Below, one piece after another: positions 44,736 through 53,828 of a stretch of 64,000 nucleotides of DNA; positions within the stretch are counted from its first letter, which is position 1; the number at the start of each line of letters is the position of its first letter. Below the pieces are notes generated by a model. It saw nothing but the letters and a program-made list of their open reading frames with translations, was not told the DNA's origin and did not search any database. Both the position numbers and the translations under genes were made by a program. This stretch comes from Neptuniibacter caesariensis (lineage in GTDB: Bacteria; Pseudomonadota; Gammaproteobacteria; Pseudomonadales; Balneatricaceae), in contig NZ_CH724125.1 in the NCBI RefSeq assembly GCF_000153345.1, positions 509,738-573,737 on the forward strand. The letters run 5' to 3'.

Positions 44736-45293
44736 TTACCACATCAGGTCATCAGGTATTTTATAATCCGCATACGGATCATCTTCGTCCGGTTCCTCTT
44801 CCGGTTCGATACGAATCACATAATCAGGGATACGTTGTTCGATCTTTTCGGCAAACAGGTCTGGCAGTAGATAGAATTTCTCTTCTAAAACGGCAATCGC
44901 GAGTTGTCCACGAATCAGCTGTCCCTGGAGAGTGTCGTCAACATAAAGCGTTTTTACTTTCTTATCATAAACAAAGTTATAGGCAACTTCGCCATCCTTA
45001 GGCAGTGCGATATGGTGTTGATTGATCATCTGGCGACACTGCGCTTCAATCTCACGGTTGCGGCGTTCTTCGTCCCGCTGGCGATTCAGTTCGCGATCTT
45101 TTTCCTGCTTCGCTTTGCGCTGTTGCTCAAGCTGCTGTTGTTTTTCTGCTTGTTCATCAACAACCGCCTGGCCTGATTTTCGTGCTTTGGACGCTTTCTT
45201 TTTCTGCTGCCTTTTCTCAGTCTCGGCCTGCTTGGCTTTTTTCTTATCTACCAAGCCCATATTCAATAACTGATCTTTTAGTGAACCTGCCAT
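44736..45293 (-). CDS. DUF2058 family protein (YaiL-like)
   Basis: A 185-residue nucleoprotein-like factor of unknown activity. The start MAGSLKDQLLNMGLVDKKKA is the family hallmark. Residues 20-85 are a highly charged Lys/Gln/Glu/Arg helix, predicted coiled coil. The C-terminal half (VAYNFVYDKKVKTLYVDD to the end) is a beta-rich domain closing with an acidic tail. It is close in size to E. coli YaiL. It may be co-transcribed with the Kef-type antiporter gene, whose start is 29 bases after its stop. Confidence 0.9.
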   Translation of the reverse strand: MAGSLKDQLLNMGLVDKKKAKQAETEKRQQKKKASKARKSGQAVVDEQAEKQQQLEQQRKAKQEKDRELNRQRDEERRNREIEAQCRQMINQHHIALPKDGEVAYNFVYDKKVKTLYVDDTLQGQLIRGQLAIAVLEEKFYLLPDLFAEKIEQRIPDYVIRIEPEEEPDEDDPYADYKIPDDLMW

Positions 45294-45462
45294 AACATAC
45301 TCAAAAAAATTGTGACGAATTATCGCGACACTATATCAAATCAGGCGAAACTGAAGCCAATTTTTCAATGGGGTAATGCGGATAATTAGTGGAAACTCTC
45401 CTTGAATAGATGTTGGCTTAAGCTTAATCTGCTTCCCTTTGATTCTTATAGCGTTTTTATCT

Positions 45463-46455
45463 ATGTCTGAACATGATCTGGCACACCCGTTCGAACGATT
45501 AACTCCATCATTCCTAATGGATGCGGTTGAAACATTAGGTCACTGGTGTGATGGAAGAACTTTCCCACTCAACAGCTATGAGAACCGGGTATATCAGGTG
45601 GGTATAGAAGATCAGGATCCTCTTATCGCAAAATTCTATCGTCCTGATCGATGGAGTAGAGAGCAGATTCTCGAAGAGCATCAATTTGGTTTTGAGCTTG
45701 AAGAGCAAGAATTACCTGTAGTTACCCCTATCAAAAATGATTGTGGTGAAACATTGTTCGAATATCAGGGGTTCTTCTTTTCTCTGTTCAAGAGGAAAGG
45801 AGGCCATGCCCCTGAACTAGATAATCTTGATAATCTCTATACCTTAGGGAAGACCTTAGGCCGTTTTCATCTGGTTGGCAGTAAAAGCGATTTTAAGCAT
45901 CGTCCTACGCTGGATAGCCAGAGCTTTGGCCACGAGAGTTTTAAGCTCTTAAGCGAAAACTTCATGCCAAAGCAGCTCAAGCCTGCCTATGACTCTATTT
46001 GTAAAGAGCTTCTGCAGGCGATAGATGAAATTATGTTGTCATGTGCGGATGCCCCTTTAATCCGCGTTCACGGTGACTGCCATTCCGGTAATATCCTATG
46101 GCGGGATGATCTACCGCATTTTGTTGATTTTGACGATGCGCGGATGGCACCGGCAATGCAGGATATCTGGATGCTGTTATCGGGTGAGCGTTATGATCAG
46201 TTGGCGCAGCTATCAGAGATTGCCGACGGGTACAGTGAATTCTATGATTTCCCCACCCGTCAGTTACGTTTAGTCGAGGTGCTTCGCAGCCTCAGGATCA
46301 TGCATTACAGCGCATGGTTGGCCCGAAGATGGGAAGATCCGGCTTTTCCGCATAACTTCAGTTGGTTTAATACAGAGCGATACTGGGGAGAGCACATCTT
46401 GTCACTTAAAGAGCAGCTTTCTAAGCTTGATGAGGATCCTCTGGCCTTGATGTAG
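45463..46455 (+). CDS. srkA: Stress-response kinase SrkA (YihE/RdoA)
   Basis: A cytoplasmic Ser/Thr kinase of the aminoglycoside-phosphotransferase fold. In E. coli it counters stress-induced cell death and works with the Cpx response. The 330 residues match the E. coli length. FPLNSYENRVYQVGIED and PLIAKFYRPDRWS form the ATP-binding lobe; the catalytic VHGDCHSGNILW (Asp) and FVDFDDARMAPA (metal Asp) lie at about 202-230. I chose the ATG at 45463 because MSEHDLAHPFERLTP is the usual start; an in-frame TTG 24 bases earlier is less likely. It overlaps the convergent cyclase gene by 35 bases. Confidence 0.93.
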   Translation: MSEHDLAHPFERLTPSFLMDAVETLGHWCDGRTFPLNSYENRVYQVGIEDQDPLIAKFYRPDRWSREQILEEHQFGFELEEQELPVVTPIKNDCGETLFEYQGFFFSLFKRKGGHAPELDNLDNLYTLGKTLGRFHLVGSKSDFKHRPTLDSQSFGHESFKLLSENFMPKQLKPAYDSICKELLQAIDEIMLSCADAPLIRVHGDCHSGNILWRDDLPHFVDFDDARMAPAMQDIWMLLSGERYDQLAQLSEIADGYSEFYDFPTRQLRLVEVLRSLRIMHYSAWLARRWEDPAFPHNFSWFNTERYWGEHILSLKEQLSKLDEDPLALM

Positions 46456-47857
46456 GCGAGCCCTCTTCTGTTGCTGCATAGATTTCAATACGGTTTCGCC
46501 CATTCCTTTTTGCGGTATAGAGTGCCTGATCCGCCTGGGATACAAGTTCATCGTATACAAAAGTGTCAGGGGATTGTTGAGCCAGGCCTACGCTTACACT
46601 GATACTCACCAGGGAACCATAGATAAAAATCGATTTATCCAGCGAATCCCTGATTCGGTCAGCACACTGTGTAGCCTGCTCAAGATCACTCTGAGGCAGG
46701 AGCACTATAAACTCTTCACCTCCGTAGCGGCCCAGAAGGTCACTCTCACGGAGGTTATCTCGAATATACTGAGATGCTTGCTGAAGTACTGTGTCGCCCG
46801 TTTGATGGCCGAACTTGTCATTTATCTGTTTAAACTGGTCGATATCGATCATCAGCATGGTCAGAGGTTGGTTGTAGCGCACAGCACGGCTGGCCTCTTG
46901 TTCAGCTCTGAATTTAAAGTGCTGTCGGTTATATAAACCCGTTAAAGAATCAGTGACTGAACGTTGATAAAGTCTCCGCATTAATACGCATGTGTAAGCG
47001 GATAGTGCTCCAAAAGTCAGTGACGCTAACATTCCCCATAGATCCAATAGTGCGTGAGGTACACCGTGGGCATTGATATCGGGTTTTACGCGTGCCTCAA
47101 GTTGCCAGCTTCCCCCCGGTATTGCGATAGGGGCAGTGAGGTCCGGTGTAGATTCAACGGTATGATTACCAAAAATTGCCTGCCTTTGATCTGATTGTAT
47201 GTTTTTGGCGACAATCCTGTAGCGGGCGAGGTTATCTTGCGGAAGAAGGGATATCTCATCAAAGAAAGCGTCTGCATCAATAATGACCGTAATAAACCCC
47301 CAAAACTTAGTCTCTAACCCTTCGCGGTCAAAGAGAGGTTTATGGGCGATAAAACCTGATCCACCTTGCGGTAATCTCACCGGCCCGAAGAGGTACATTT
47401 TCTTTTCTTCGATTGTTCGTAAAACCACCTCTCTTTGTTCCGGTAGTTCTCTAAGGTTTCCTCCAATGACTGTTTCATCAATCGGTGGGTAGATCTGGGA
47501 GATAATGGCATTTGGAGACAGCTGAACCTGACGAATGCTGGTACGAGTAGAGAGGAAACGAGTAGCAAGTACCTCGAACTCCCGCTGCTGGACATTATTA
47601 TTGAGTAAAAGCAGTGATTCGATGGCATCTAAAATGATCAGGTTACGATCAAGGGCGCGTTGGAAATGCGTGGACATCCTGTCGACTCGCGACTGGACGA
47701 CATTTTCCAGCTCTTTTTTGTGCACTTCCGCATCAAGCTTAACAAGCCATTTTGAAACCCCGAGCGCCAGGGCAAAAATAAGTAAACCAACCAGCCAGGG
47801 AAGTGTACGTAGAAGAATCAGTTTCTGCATATACCCTTCAATTTTTTGCTTATCCAT
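46421..47857 (-). CDS. CHASE-GGDEF diguanylate cyclase
   Basis: A membrane-bound cyclic di-GMP synthase of 478 residues. TM1 is at about 12-32, a periplasmic CHASE domain fills about 40-265 (RALDRNLIILDAIESLL, and the block QVQLSPNAIISQIYP), TM2 is near 270-292, and the GGDEF domain runs from about 300 to 465. The catalytic motif is GRYGGEEF, and RESD, the RxxD inhibitory site, lies five residues before it. The ligand of the CHASE domain is unknown; such domains often bind small adenine-like or peptide ligands. Its start region is only 77 bases from the topB start. Confidence 0.92.
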   Translation of the reverse strand: MDKQKIEGYMQKLILLRTLPWLVGLLIFALALGVSKWLVKLDAEVHKKELENVVQSRVDRMSTHFQRALDRNLIILDAIESLLLLNNNVQQREFEVLATRFLSTRTSIRQVQLSPNAIISQIYPPIDETVIGGNLRELPEQREVVLRTIEEKKMYLFGPVRLPQGGSGFIAHKPLFDREGLETKFWGFITVIIDADAFFDEISLLPQDNLARYRIVAKNIQSDQRQAIFGNHTVESTPDLTAPIAIPGGSWQLEARVKPDINAHGVPHALLDLWGMLASLTFGALSAYTCVLMRRLYQRSVTDSLTGLYNRQHFKFRAEQEASRAVRYNQPLTMLMIDIDQFKQINDKFGHQTGDTVLQQASQYIRDNLRESDLLGRYGGEEFIVLLPQSDLEQATQCADRIRDSLDKSIFIYGSLVSISVSVGLAQQSPDTFVYDELVSQADQALYTAKRNGRNRIEIYAATEEGSPTSRPEDPHQA

Positions 47858-47903
47858 TAATAATAGTCAGCTTTCGCTGGAATGAAGCGTTAGATTGGAT
47901 TAC

Positions 47904-47928
47904 TGTTATACTGTTTTTATATACAGTG
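47904..47928 (+). promoter_or_regulatory. topB promoter with overlapping LexA box
   Basis: TG-T-TATACT (47904-47912) is an extended -10 element. Overlapping it is CTG-N10-CAG (47911-47926) with an AT-only spacer, set in TACTGTTTTTATATACAGTG, very close to the LexA consensus TACTGTATATATATACAGTA. A repressor bound here would block polymerase, so topB is probably SOS-inducible. The box is seven bases before the topB ATG. Confidence 0.7.
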
Positions 47929-47934
47929 CTTGAT

Positions 47935-49845
47935 ATGGTTTTATATATAGCGGAAAAACCCAGCCTCGGTCGGGCTATTGCTGATGCGTTACCTAAACCG
48001 CATAAGAAAGCTGAAGGATTCATAACCGCAGCCAATGGTGATGTGGTCTCCTGGTGTTATGGGCATCTTCTGGAGCTGGCGGAGCCTGAAGATTATGATC
48101 CGGTTTTTAAAAAATGGCAGACAGAGACACTTCCGATTATCCCTGAGCAGTGGCAACTGAAGCCTAAACCCAAAACACGTAAACAGATTAGTGTCTTAAG
48201 GAAGCTTTGCAAAGAAGCTGACCAGATCGTTCATGCAGGCGACCCTGATCGCGAAGGTCAGTTGCTGGTGGACGAAGTCATTGAGTACCTAAAGCTACCT
48301 CAGTATAAAAAATCCTCTCTGAAACGTTGCTTAATCAGTGACCTGAATACTCAGTCGGTAAAAAAAGCACTCAGTAATCTAAGAGACAATCGTGATTTTA
48401 TTCCTCTTTCTGTATCCGCGTTGGCAAGGAGCAGAGCAGATTGGTTATACGGAATTAATTTGACCCGGGCGTACACATTACAGGGGCGCTCAGCGGGCTA
48501 TAACGGTGTTTTATCCGTAGGGCGGGTACAAACCCCAGTTTTGGGCTTGGTTGTGAGGCGCGATAGCGAGATTGAATCTTTCCAATCAAAACCGTTTTAC
48601 GAAGTGTTTGCTCAGATGAGTACCGAGCAAGGGGAGCGCTTCAAAGTTAAATGGCAGCCAAGTGAGGCGTGCGAAAAGTGGCAGGACGATGCGGGTCGGG
48701 TGCTGTATCGACCATTAGTGGAAAATGTTGCTGCACGTATTCATGGCAAGCAGGGCACTGTCGATGATATCTCATGCAGTAATAAACAGATCCCTGCGCC
48801 GCTCCCATATAATCTTTCTGCACTGCAGATAGATGCCAATAAACGCTTTTCATTAAGTGCTCAACAAGTGCTCGATGCCTGCCAGAATTTATATGAAAAA
48901 CATAAACTACTGACCTACCCAAGATCTGACTGCCGATATATTCCGGAAAATCACCATGCGGAAGCTGCTCAGGTAATCAATGCGGTCATTGCCAATGGAG
49001 CACAATTCAGTGCCGTTCAGCAAACTATAGATCCGCAAGTCAAAGGTCGAGCCTGGAATGATAAAAAGGTCGATGCTCACCACGCCATTATCCCAACACA
49101 AAAAAAGATGGCGCTTAGTAAACTCCCCAAAGCTGAGCAGCAGGTTTATGAGCTAGTATCCCGGCACTATCTCGCCCAGTTTATGCCCGCTTATCGGTAT
49201 GCAGAGACAAAACTGAGTGTGGTGATTGAGGGTGGGCTGTTCACGACTAGTGCAAAACAGATTATTGATCCGGGCTGGAAACAGATTATCGGTAAAGCTA
49301 AGGGCGAAGAGGAAGAGCCATTATTGCCAAAGCTGGAAAAAGGGCAGCCATTAACCTGTTTGTCGGCCGAGATAAAAGATAAACAGACTCAACCCCCAAA
49401 ACCTTATACTGACGCCACATTATTGGCAGCCATGACGGGAATCTCACGTCATGTTGAAGATCCTTCCATTCGGAAAATCCTCAAAGACACGGACGGCCTT
49501 GGAACGGAAGCAACCCGAGCGGGAATCATTGAATTGCTCATGAAACGGCAGTTTTTGTCTCGTGATGGGAAGATTATAAGAAGTACAGAGACAGGGAAAT
49601 CTCTTATTGGCGTTCTGCCTGATAAGGCAGGCAAACCGGATATGACGGCACAGTGGGAATCATCTTTGGACTTAATCAGCAAACGCGAGGCCAGCTATAG
49701 CGTCTTTATGGATGAGATGGTGATGCAACTGCGTAGCATGGTTAGCCAGTCTGCTACGGTTGATCTTGAGCTGTTAAGACAGATGAAACCGGTTAAAAAT
49801 ACGTTTAAACGAAAGCGTACACGTGCCAAAAAGAAGACTAAGTGA
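47935..49845 (+). CDS. topB: DNA topoisomerase III
   Basis: Type IA topoisomerase that decatenates DNA and resolves recombination intermediates. The 636 residues have an N-terminal TOPRIM domain (MVLYIAEKPSLGRAIADALP, with the metal site HAGDPDREGQLL near 100-110) and the catalytic tyrosine at 328 in LLTYPRSDCRYIPE, the same position as in E. coli TopB. The C terminus ends with a basic stretch (FKRKRTRAKKKTK). I chose the ATG at 47935 because the protein then starts exactly at the family N terminus; a longer frame from 47803 reads through the promoter. A LexA box covers the promoter. Confidence 0.95.
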   Translation: MVLYIAEKPSLGRAIADALPKPHKKAEGFITAANGDVVSWCYGHLLELAEPEDYDPVFKKWQTETLPIIPEQWQLKPKPKTRKQISVLRKLCKEADQIVHAGDPDREGQLLVDEVIEYLKLPQYKKSSLKRCLISDLNTQSVKKALSNLRDNRDFIPLSVSALARSRADWLYGINLTRAYTLQGRSAGYNGVLSVGRVQTPVLGLVVRRDSEIESFQSKPFYEVFAQMSTEQGERFKVKWQPSEACEKWQDDAGRVLYRPLVENVAARIHGKQGTVDDISCSNKQIPAPLPYNLSALQIDANKRFSLSAQQVLDACQNLYEKHKLLTYPRSDCRYIPENHHAEAAQVINAVIANGAQFSAVQQTIDPQVKGRAWNDKKVDAHHAIIPTQKKMALSKLPKAEQQVYELVSRHYLAQFMPAYRYAETKLSVVIEGGLFTTSAKQIIDPGWKQIIGKAKGEEEEPLLPKLEKGQPLTCLSAEIKDKQTQPPKPYTDATLLAAMTGISRHVEDPSIRKILKDTDGLGTEATRAGIIELLMKRQFLSRDGKIIRSTETGKSLIGVLPDKAGKPDMTAQWESSLDLISKREASYSVFMDEMVMQLRSMVSQSATVDLELLRQMKPVKNTFKRKRTRAKKKTK

Positions 49846-49928
49846 AGCTAACGATACTATGGGCCCATTTTTAGGGTTCTCTGAATGTGATATTTTGACT
49901 GCTTATATATCATTCCAAGAGAACTCGC

Positions 49929-50792
49929 ATGGACCTTCTTTCCCTAAATACGTTTAAGGCAGTTGTTGAGTACGGTGGCGTGCAACAGGCTTCAAAGCAG
50001 ATTCATACCGTTCAATCAAACGTGACAGCACGAATAAAACGGCTTGAAGAAGAGTTACAAACATCACTCTTCTACCGAAAAGGACGTAAGCTGGAATTAA
50101 CACCTGCTGGTACCGTACTGCTCGAATACGCAGATAAACTCCTCCAGCTTGAAAAGCAGGCAGGTATCGCGGTAAGGCAAGTGGGTCAGGCGGTTGGTGA
50201 AATTAGAATAGGCTCGATGGAATCATTTGCTGCTGTTCGAATGCCTGGGTTACTGCAAAACCTGATGAAGGCTCACCCTGACCTGGTACCTAAAGTTCAG
50301 TCCTCTACCACTGGGCAACTGGTAGACGATGTTTTAAACCATAAACTGGATTGTGCTTTTGTCGGCGGCCCGATCAATCATCCAGACTTAATCTGTCATC
50401 AAGTGTTACTCGAAGAACTAGTCATAGTTTCAGCAAAAAGTACCGATGTGCCCAATGTACTCATTATGTTCCGTGAGGGCTGTGCATATCGTGAGAGGGC
50501 AGAAAGCTGGCTTAAAGAGAACGGTAAGATTAACGCAGATGTTATGAGTATGGGTACGCAGGAAGGTATTCTTGGCTGTGTAGCGGTAGGACTCGGCTTT
50601 ACCCTGGTGCCGAGAAAAGTGGTTGAAGAATCTAAGTATGCTGAAGATCTTGAGATGCAGTTTTTAGATGCGCAATATAGCCAGATCCCTACCTTGTTAA
50701 TTACTCATAAAGAAGCCGTAGCGATGACCGCTATTGAGACGATGTTATCGATCTTCAGCTCGAATATTCCTGAATGGGAATCTGCAGCATGA
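49929..50792 (+). CDS. LysR-family transcriptional regulator
   Basis: A 287-residue regulator with the winged helix at about 1-60 (GGVQQASKQIHTVQSNVTARI, then TSLFYRKGRKLELTPAGTVL) and an effector domain beyond about 90. The overall form matches CynR/GltC-type regulators. It follows topB by 83 bases but is probably transcribed alone. The next gene is another LysR regulator read towards it, so no target is evident. An AGAGAA site precedes the ATG. Confidence 0.85.
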   Translation: MDLLSLNTFKAVVEYGGVQQASKQIHTVQSNVTARIKRLEEELQTSLFYRKGRKLELTPAGTVLLEYADKLLQLEKQAGIAVRQVGQAVGEIRIGSMESFAAVRMPGLLQNLMKAHPDLVPKVQSSTTGQLVDDVLNHKLDCAFVGGPINHPDLICHQVLLEELVIVSAKSTDVPNVLIMFREGCAYRERAESWLKENGKINADVMSMGTQEGILGCVAVGLGFTLVPRKVVEESKYAEDLEMQFLDAQYSQIPTLLITHKEAVAMTAIETMLSIFSSNIPEWESAA

Positions 50793-50819
50793 CTTCCTGA
50801 GGCTATGTAAGCGGTTCTA

Positions 50820-51710
50820 TTACTTCATCCAGGGGTGTTGATCCAGGGTTTCGACAATGTGATCAATAAACAGCCTCACCTTTGGATTCAGATGCCTTCT
50901 GCTTGGATAGAGGGCGTGTATACCAACGGTTGGTGTTCGATACTCCGTGAGTATTTGTTTTACTTCACCTGTTTTAAGCTCTTCTTCAAAAAAGCCATTA
51001 GGTATACGGCCGATTCCTAAGCCGTTAAGCAGCATATCTTTGCAGAAGGTTAGGTTGTTAGCGCGAATTCGAAAGTTAACCGGTACAGGCTTACCATCAT
51101 TCCAGTTCTCAAAAACCCAATCGGTTGAGTTAAGTTTAATACCGATGCACTGGTGATTGATTAGATCGTCAGGAGTTTCGGGCTCACCATATTTATCCAG
51201 GTAATCCTGACTAGCGTACAGATGCGCATGAGCGTCTGAGATCTTTCTTGCAATCAGGCTTGAGTCCGACAGATCACCCACGCGTAATGCCAGATCAATA
51301 CCTTCTTCCACCAGATCAACAACGCGCACGCTTAATTCAATATCAATTTGGATTTGGGGGTAGCGTTTAATAAAGCTGGAAACAGCATCATTCATGATGA
51401 AGATCCCCAACTCTGGAGGCATGGTTATACGCAAACGGCCTTTAGGTTCACTCTGTCTTGATGTGACTGAATGTTCGACATTCTCGAGTTCTTCCAGAAG
51501 AGGGCGGCAACGTTTAAAAAGGTCTTCCCCCTCATTAGTCATACTCAGCTTACGAGTCGTACGATTGAGAAGGCGGACACCCAGCTCATCTTCGAGTTGA
51601 GCGATCCGGCGACTGATCGTAGATTTTTGGATGCCAAGTTTCTCAGCAGCAGAGGTAAAGCTGTTGTGTTCTATAACCTGAATAAACAGGTGAACATCAT
51701 TTAAATTCAT
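50820..51710 (-). CDS. LysR-family transcriptional regulator
   Basis: A 296-residue regulator with a winged helix (about 1-60: NSFTSAAEKLGIQKSTISRR and GVRLLNRTTRKLSMTNEGED) and an effector domain. It belongs to the same CrgA-like branch as the regulator at 20706-21590, sharing LxxRTTRKLxxTxxG. It is convergent with the LysR gene at 49929, 27 bases between stops. No divergent partner gene is present: the next gene upstream (51759) runs in the same direction. Confidence 0.88.
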   Translation of the reverse strand: MNLNDVHLFIQVIEHNSFTSAAEKLGIQKSTISRRIAQLEDELGVRLLNRTTRKLSMTNEGEDLFKRCRPLLEELENVEHSVTSRQSEPKGRLRITMPPELGIFIMNDAVSSFIKRYPQIQIDIELSVRVVDLVEEGIDLALRVGDLSDSSLIARKISDAHAHLYASQDYLDKYGEPETPDDLINHQCIGIKLNSTDWVFENWNDGKPVPVNFRIRANNLTFCKDMLLNGLGIGRIPNGFFEEELKTGEVKQILTEYRTPTVGIHALYPSRRHLNPKVRLFIDHIVETLDQHPWMK

Positions 51711-51758
51711 TACTAAGGTTCACCTGTATCAAGTCACACCAGGTCGGAGCGTTATGGA

Positions 51759-52166
51759 TTAAAGAGCAGTGCACTGACCTGTGGTTGTAAGTACTACTGA
51801 AGGTGTGGTTGTCTTAACACTCTCAAAGCTAAGATCGCCTTTGTTGAGGGTGAAGACCGTTGTGTCCATTCCACCCATAACAGGATCTTTTGCTGTGCGG
51901 CTTAGCTTCAGCATCGTGTCATTTTGTTCTACAGTAAAACCCGCGACTTTATTGATACTGGCAACTGAACCACTGACCGCAACATGATAACTGCACTTGC
52001 CTTCAGGGCAATTACGAATGCTTGGAGATTTCATAAATGGGGCGGTATAGCTGGCTTGCGTATAAGTGCATTGATATTGCATTGATTCAGCAATGGCGAA
52101 GCCAGGAATAGCCATTAAACCAGTAAGTGAAATACCCAGCAATGACTGACGAAATCGTTTGTTCAT
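51759..52166 (-). CDS. Small secreted hypothetical protein
   Basis: A 135-residue protein with a signal peptide ending AIA before ESMQYQC (about residue 26). The mature part holds four to five cysteines, including YQCTYTQ and RNCPEGKCSYH, and a C-terminal TTTGQCTAL, which suggests a disulfide-bonded periplasmic domain. Strands dominate and the charge is modest. I recognise no family. AAGGAA precedes the ATG. It is monocistronic and its role is unknown. Confidence 0.6.
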   Translation of the reverse strand: MNKRFRQSLLGISLTGLMAIPGFAIAESMQYQCTYTQASYTAPFMKSPSIRNCPEGKCSYHVAVSGSVASINKVAGFTVEQNDTMLKLSRTAKDPVMGGMDTTVFTLNKGDLSFESVKTTTPSVVLTTTGQCTAL

Positions 52167-52241
52167 GTTCCTTCCCCGTAGTTTCCTTCTATTAGTCTAG
52201 GGCAAATTAGCGCAGTCGTGAACCTTTGCTTACAAAATCAT

Positions 52242-53828
52242 TCAAGGGGTATTTAATCCCAGAGTTTGCATCTCCCTATTCAATAAGGAATGCAAAAGTA
52301 ATTCACCATCGGTTCCTACTTTAAACACGCCATATTGAGCATTGTCATAGCGTTTCGCTGAACCCTCTTCAAAGAAAAATGCATTCGTCGCAAATCGCAT
52401 TTGATTGTCTCTTACCCGATACCTGAGCGCCACTTCGTTTGAGTCAGAATTGTTTTCATCTGAAACCCTGATGAATGTGCCTAGGTTATTTTTTTCCAAG
52501 GCTACGATGATGAAGCCATCATCAGGAATCTCTCTTTGATGATTATATACATCGGTGACAATGGCGAATCGAAGTCTCATGTAATCGCCTTGCATGAGAG
52601 ATCTTGGATCAACAGGGGCAAGTTTAAGGACGACTTCTTGGCCTTCACTGAGTAGGCGTTCTTTCTTGTAGATATCCCAGTTTACTGCGCAGATACAAAG
52701 CAGAGTGCTGATAATGGCAATGAAACCGAAACGAATGTTAGTAGTGCGTTTTCCTGAAGCGTCTGCCTCAACCTTTGCAAGCTTTTTGACCAGTAATAGT
52801 ATGCCAAGAAGAACAAAACCGAATATGGCAAGGTAGATTGATTTGGTTAATAAGGTTTCTGACAGGTTGTAGTAGTACCAAGAGAAAAAACTAACAATAC
52901 TGATAAAGCCTAACGCGGCTAAAGTGATGCGCTGAAGGAAAATGCCTGTGATGAGTACCAGCAAAGAGGCTGTTAGCCCTTGGATAGGTAAGCTGGCAAC
53001 ACCAAACACCGTAGCTAGCAACAGATAAACCCACTTGCGTTGTTGGGCTCCTTCAAAGTGATATTGCTGAGTTATCTTGATTATAAGAAACAGATAACTC
53101 ATACCTACCACAGTGATGCCTATATAGGGCGCGTAAACATGTAGGATAGAAGGCGAGGCCTGCCGATGAAAGCTCATGATCTCTGAACCAAAAAAACTAT
53201 GTGAACTGATCTGAATTAACGACAGGGCAAGACCTAAAGTTATCGGTTCTAGGGTATAAGACTTAGACGCCCACCTTTCACTTCGTAAACAAAGCAGTGT
53301 AAAGAGGCCGGTAACCACGGCCGTACCCATACCAAAAATACCCATTCGATGCAGATACCATGAGAAAGCAAGCACGCCGAACCAAGTGCTCAACACGCGG
53401 TGCAGATAATTAGGCATGATTAATGCCAAAACAGCTTGATAGCTCCCTAAGAATAGGTAAGCGTAGATCTCCTTGAAATCGAATAGATCAAACAAGGCCC
53501 AGGCAACCATGAGCTGGCCACATAAGCTGGTAGCCAGAACTAGTTGGCCGATGAAAACGGATTGAGGATTTGCACGCTGAAGTAGATAAGCACCAACACT
53601 TGCAGCAATCCCTGCAGTAATGAGTAAGATCTCATTGTCATATCTGAATAGCCAGGTGAAAGCGGTGCCAACAAAGCCAAGCATAAATAGGGCTGCAAAC
53701 CATCCCGCAAAGCCCTGCATCAGTGATATGTACCATAAGTTTCCAGATACAGGTTCGGCGATAGTTCTATCTAAAAGGCCTTTGTTCTGAAGTCTGTTCC
53801 ATAGGGAAGTATTAGTTTGCTGAGTCAT
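52242..53828 (-). CDS. Membrane protein with C-terminal GDYXXLXY domain (DUF4401-like)
   Basis: A 528-residue inner-membrane protein with about 11 hydrophobic segments in the first 370 residues, matching the DUF4401 type. The C-terminal domain (about 375-528) carries QGDYMRLRFAI, the GDYXXLXY motif that defines the family, and a further soluble beta-rich part. Members form a pair with a DUF2157 protein. The DUF2157 gene here overlaps the start by 17 bases, so the two proteins are translated together and probably form a complex. The function of the pair is unknown. Confidence 0.85.
   Translation of the reverse strand: MTQQTNTSLWNRLQNKGLLDRTIAEPVSGNLWYISLMQGFAGWFAALFMLGFVGTAFTWLFRYDNEILLITAGIAASVGAYLLQRANPQSVFIGQLVLATSLCGQLMVAWALFDLFDFKEIYAYLFLGSYQAVLALIMPNYLHRVLSTWFGVLAFSWYLHRMGIFGMGTAVVTGLFTLLCLRSERWASKSYTLEPITLGLALSLIQISSHSFFGSEIMSFHRQASPSILHVYAPYIGITVVGMSYLFLIIKITQQYHFEGAQQRKWVYLLLATVFGVASLPIQGLTASLLVLITGIFLQRITLAALGFISIVSFFSWYYYNLSETLLTKSIYLAIFGFVLLGILLLVKKLAKVEADASGKRTTNIRFGFIAIISTLLCICAVNWDIYKKERLLSEGQEVVLKLAPVDPRSLMQGDYMRLRFAIVTDVYNHQREIPDDGFIIVALEKNNLGTFIRVSDENNSDSNEVALRYRVRDNQMRFATNAFFFEEGSAKRYDNAQYGVFKVGTDGELLLHSLLNREMQTLGLNTP

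Noticed and set aside
47803-47934. A 44-residue N-terminal extension of topoisomerase III
   Set aside because: It would read through the divergent cyclase start, the promoter and the LexA box, and the family N terminus begins at 47935.
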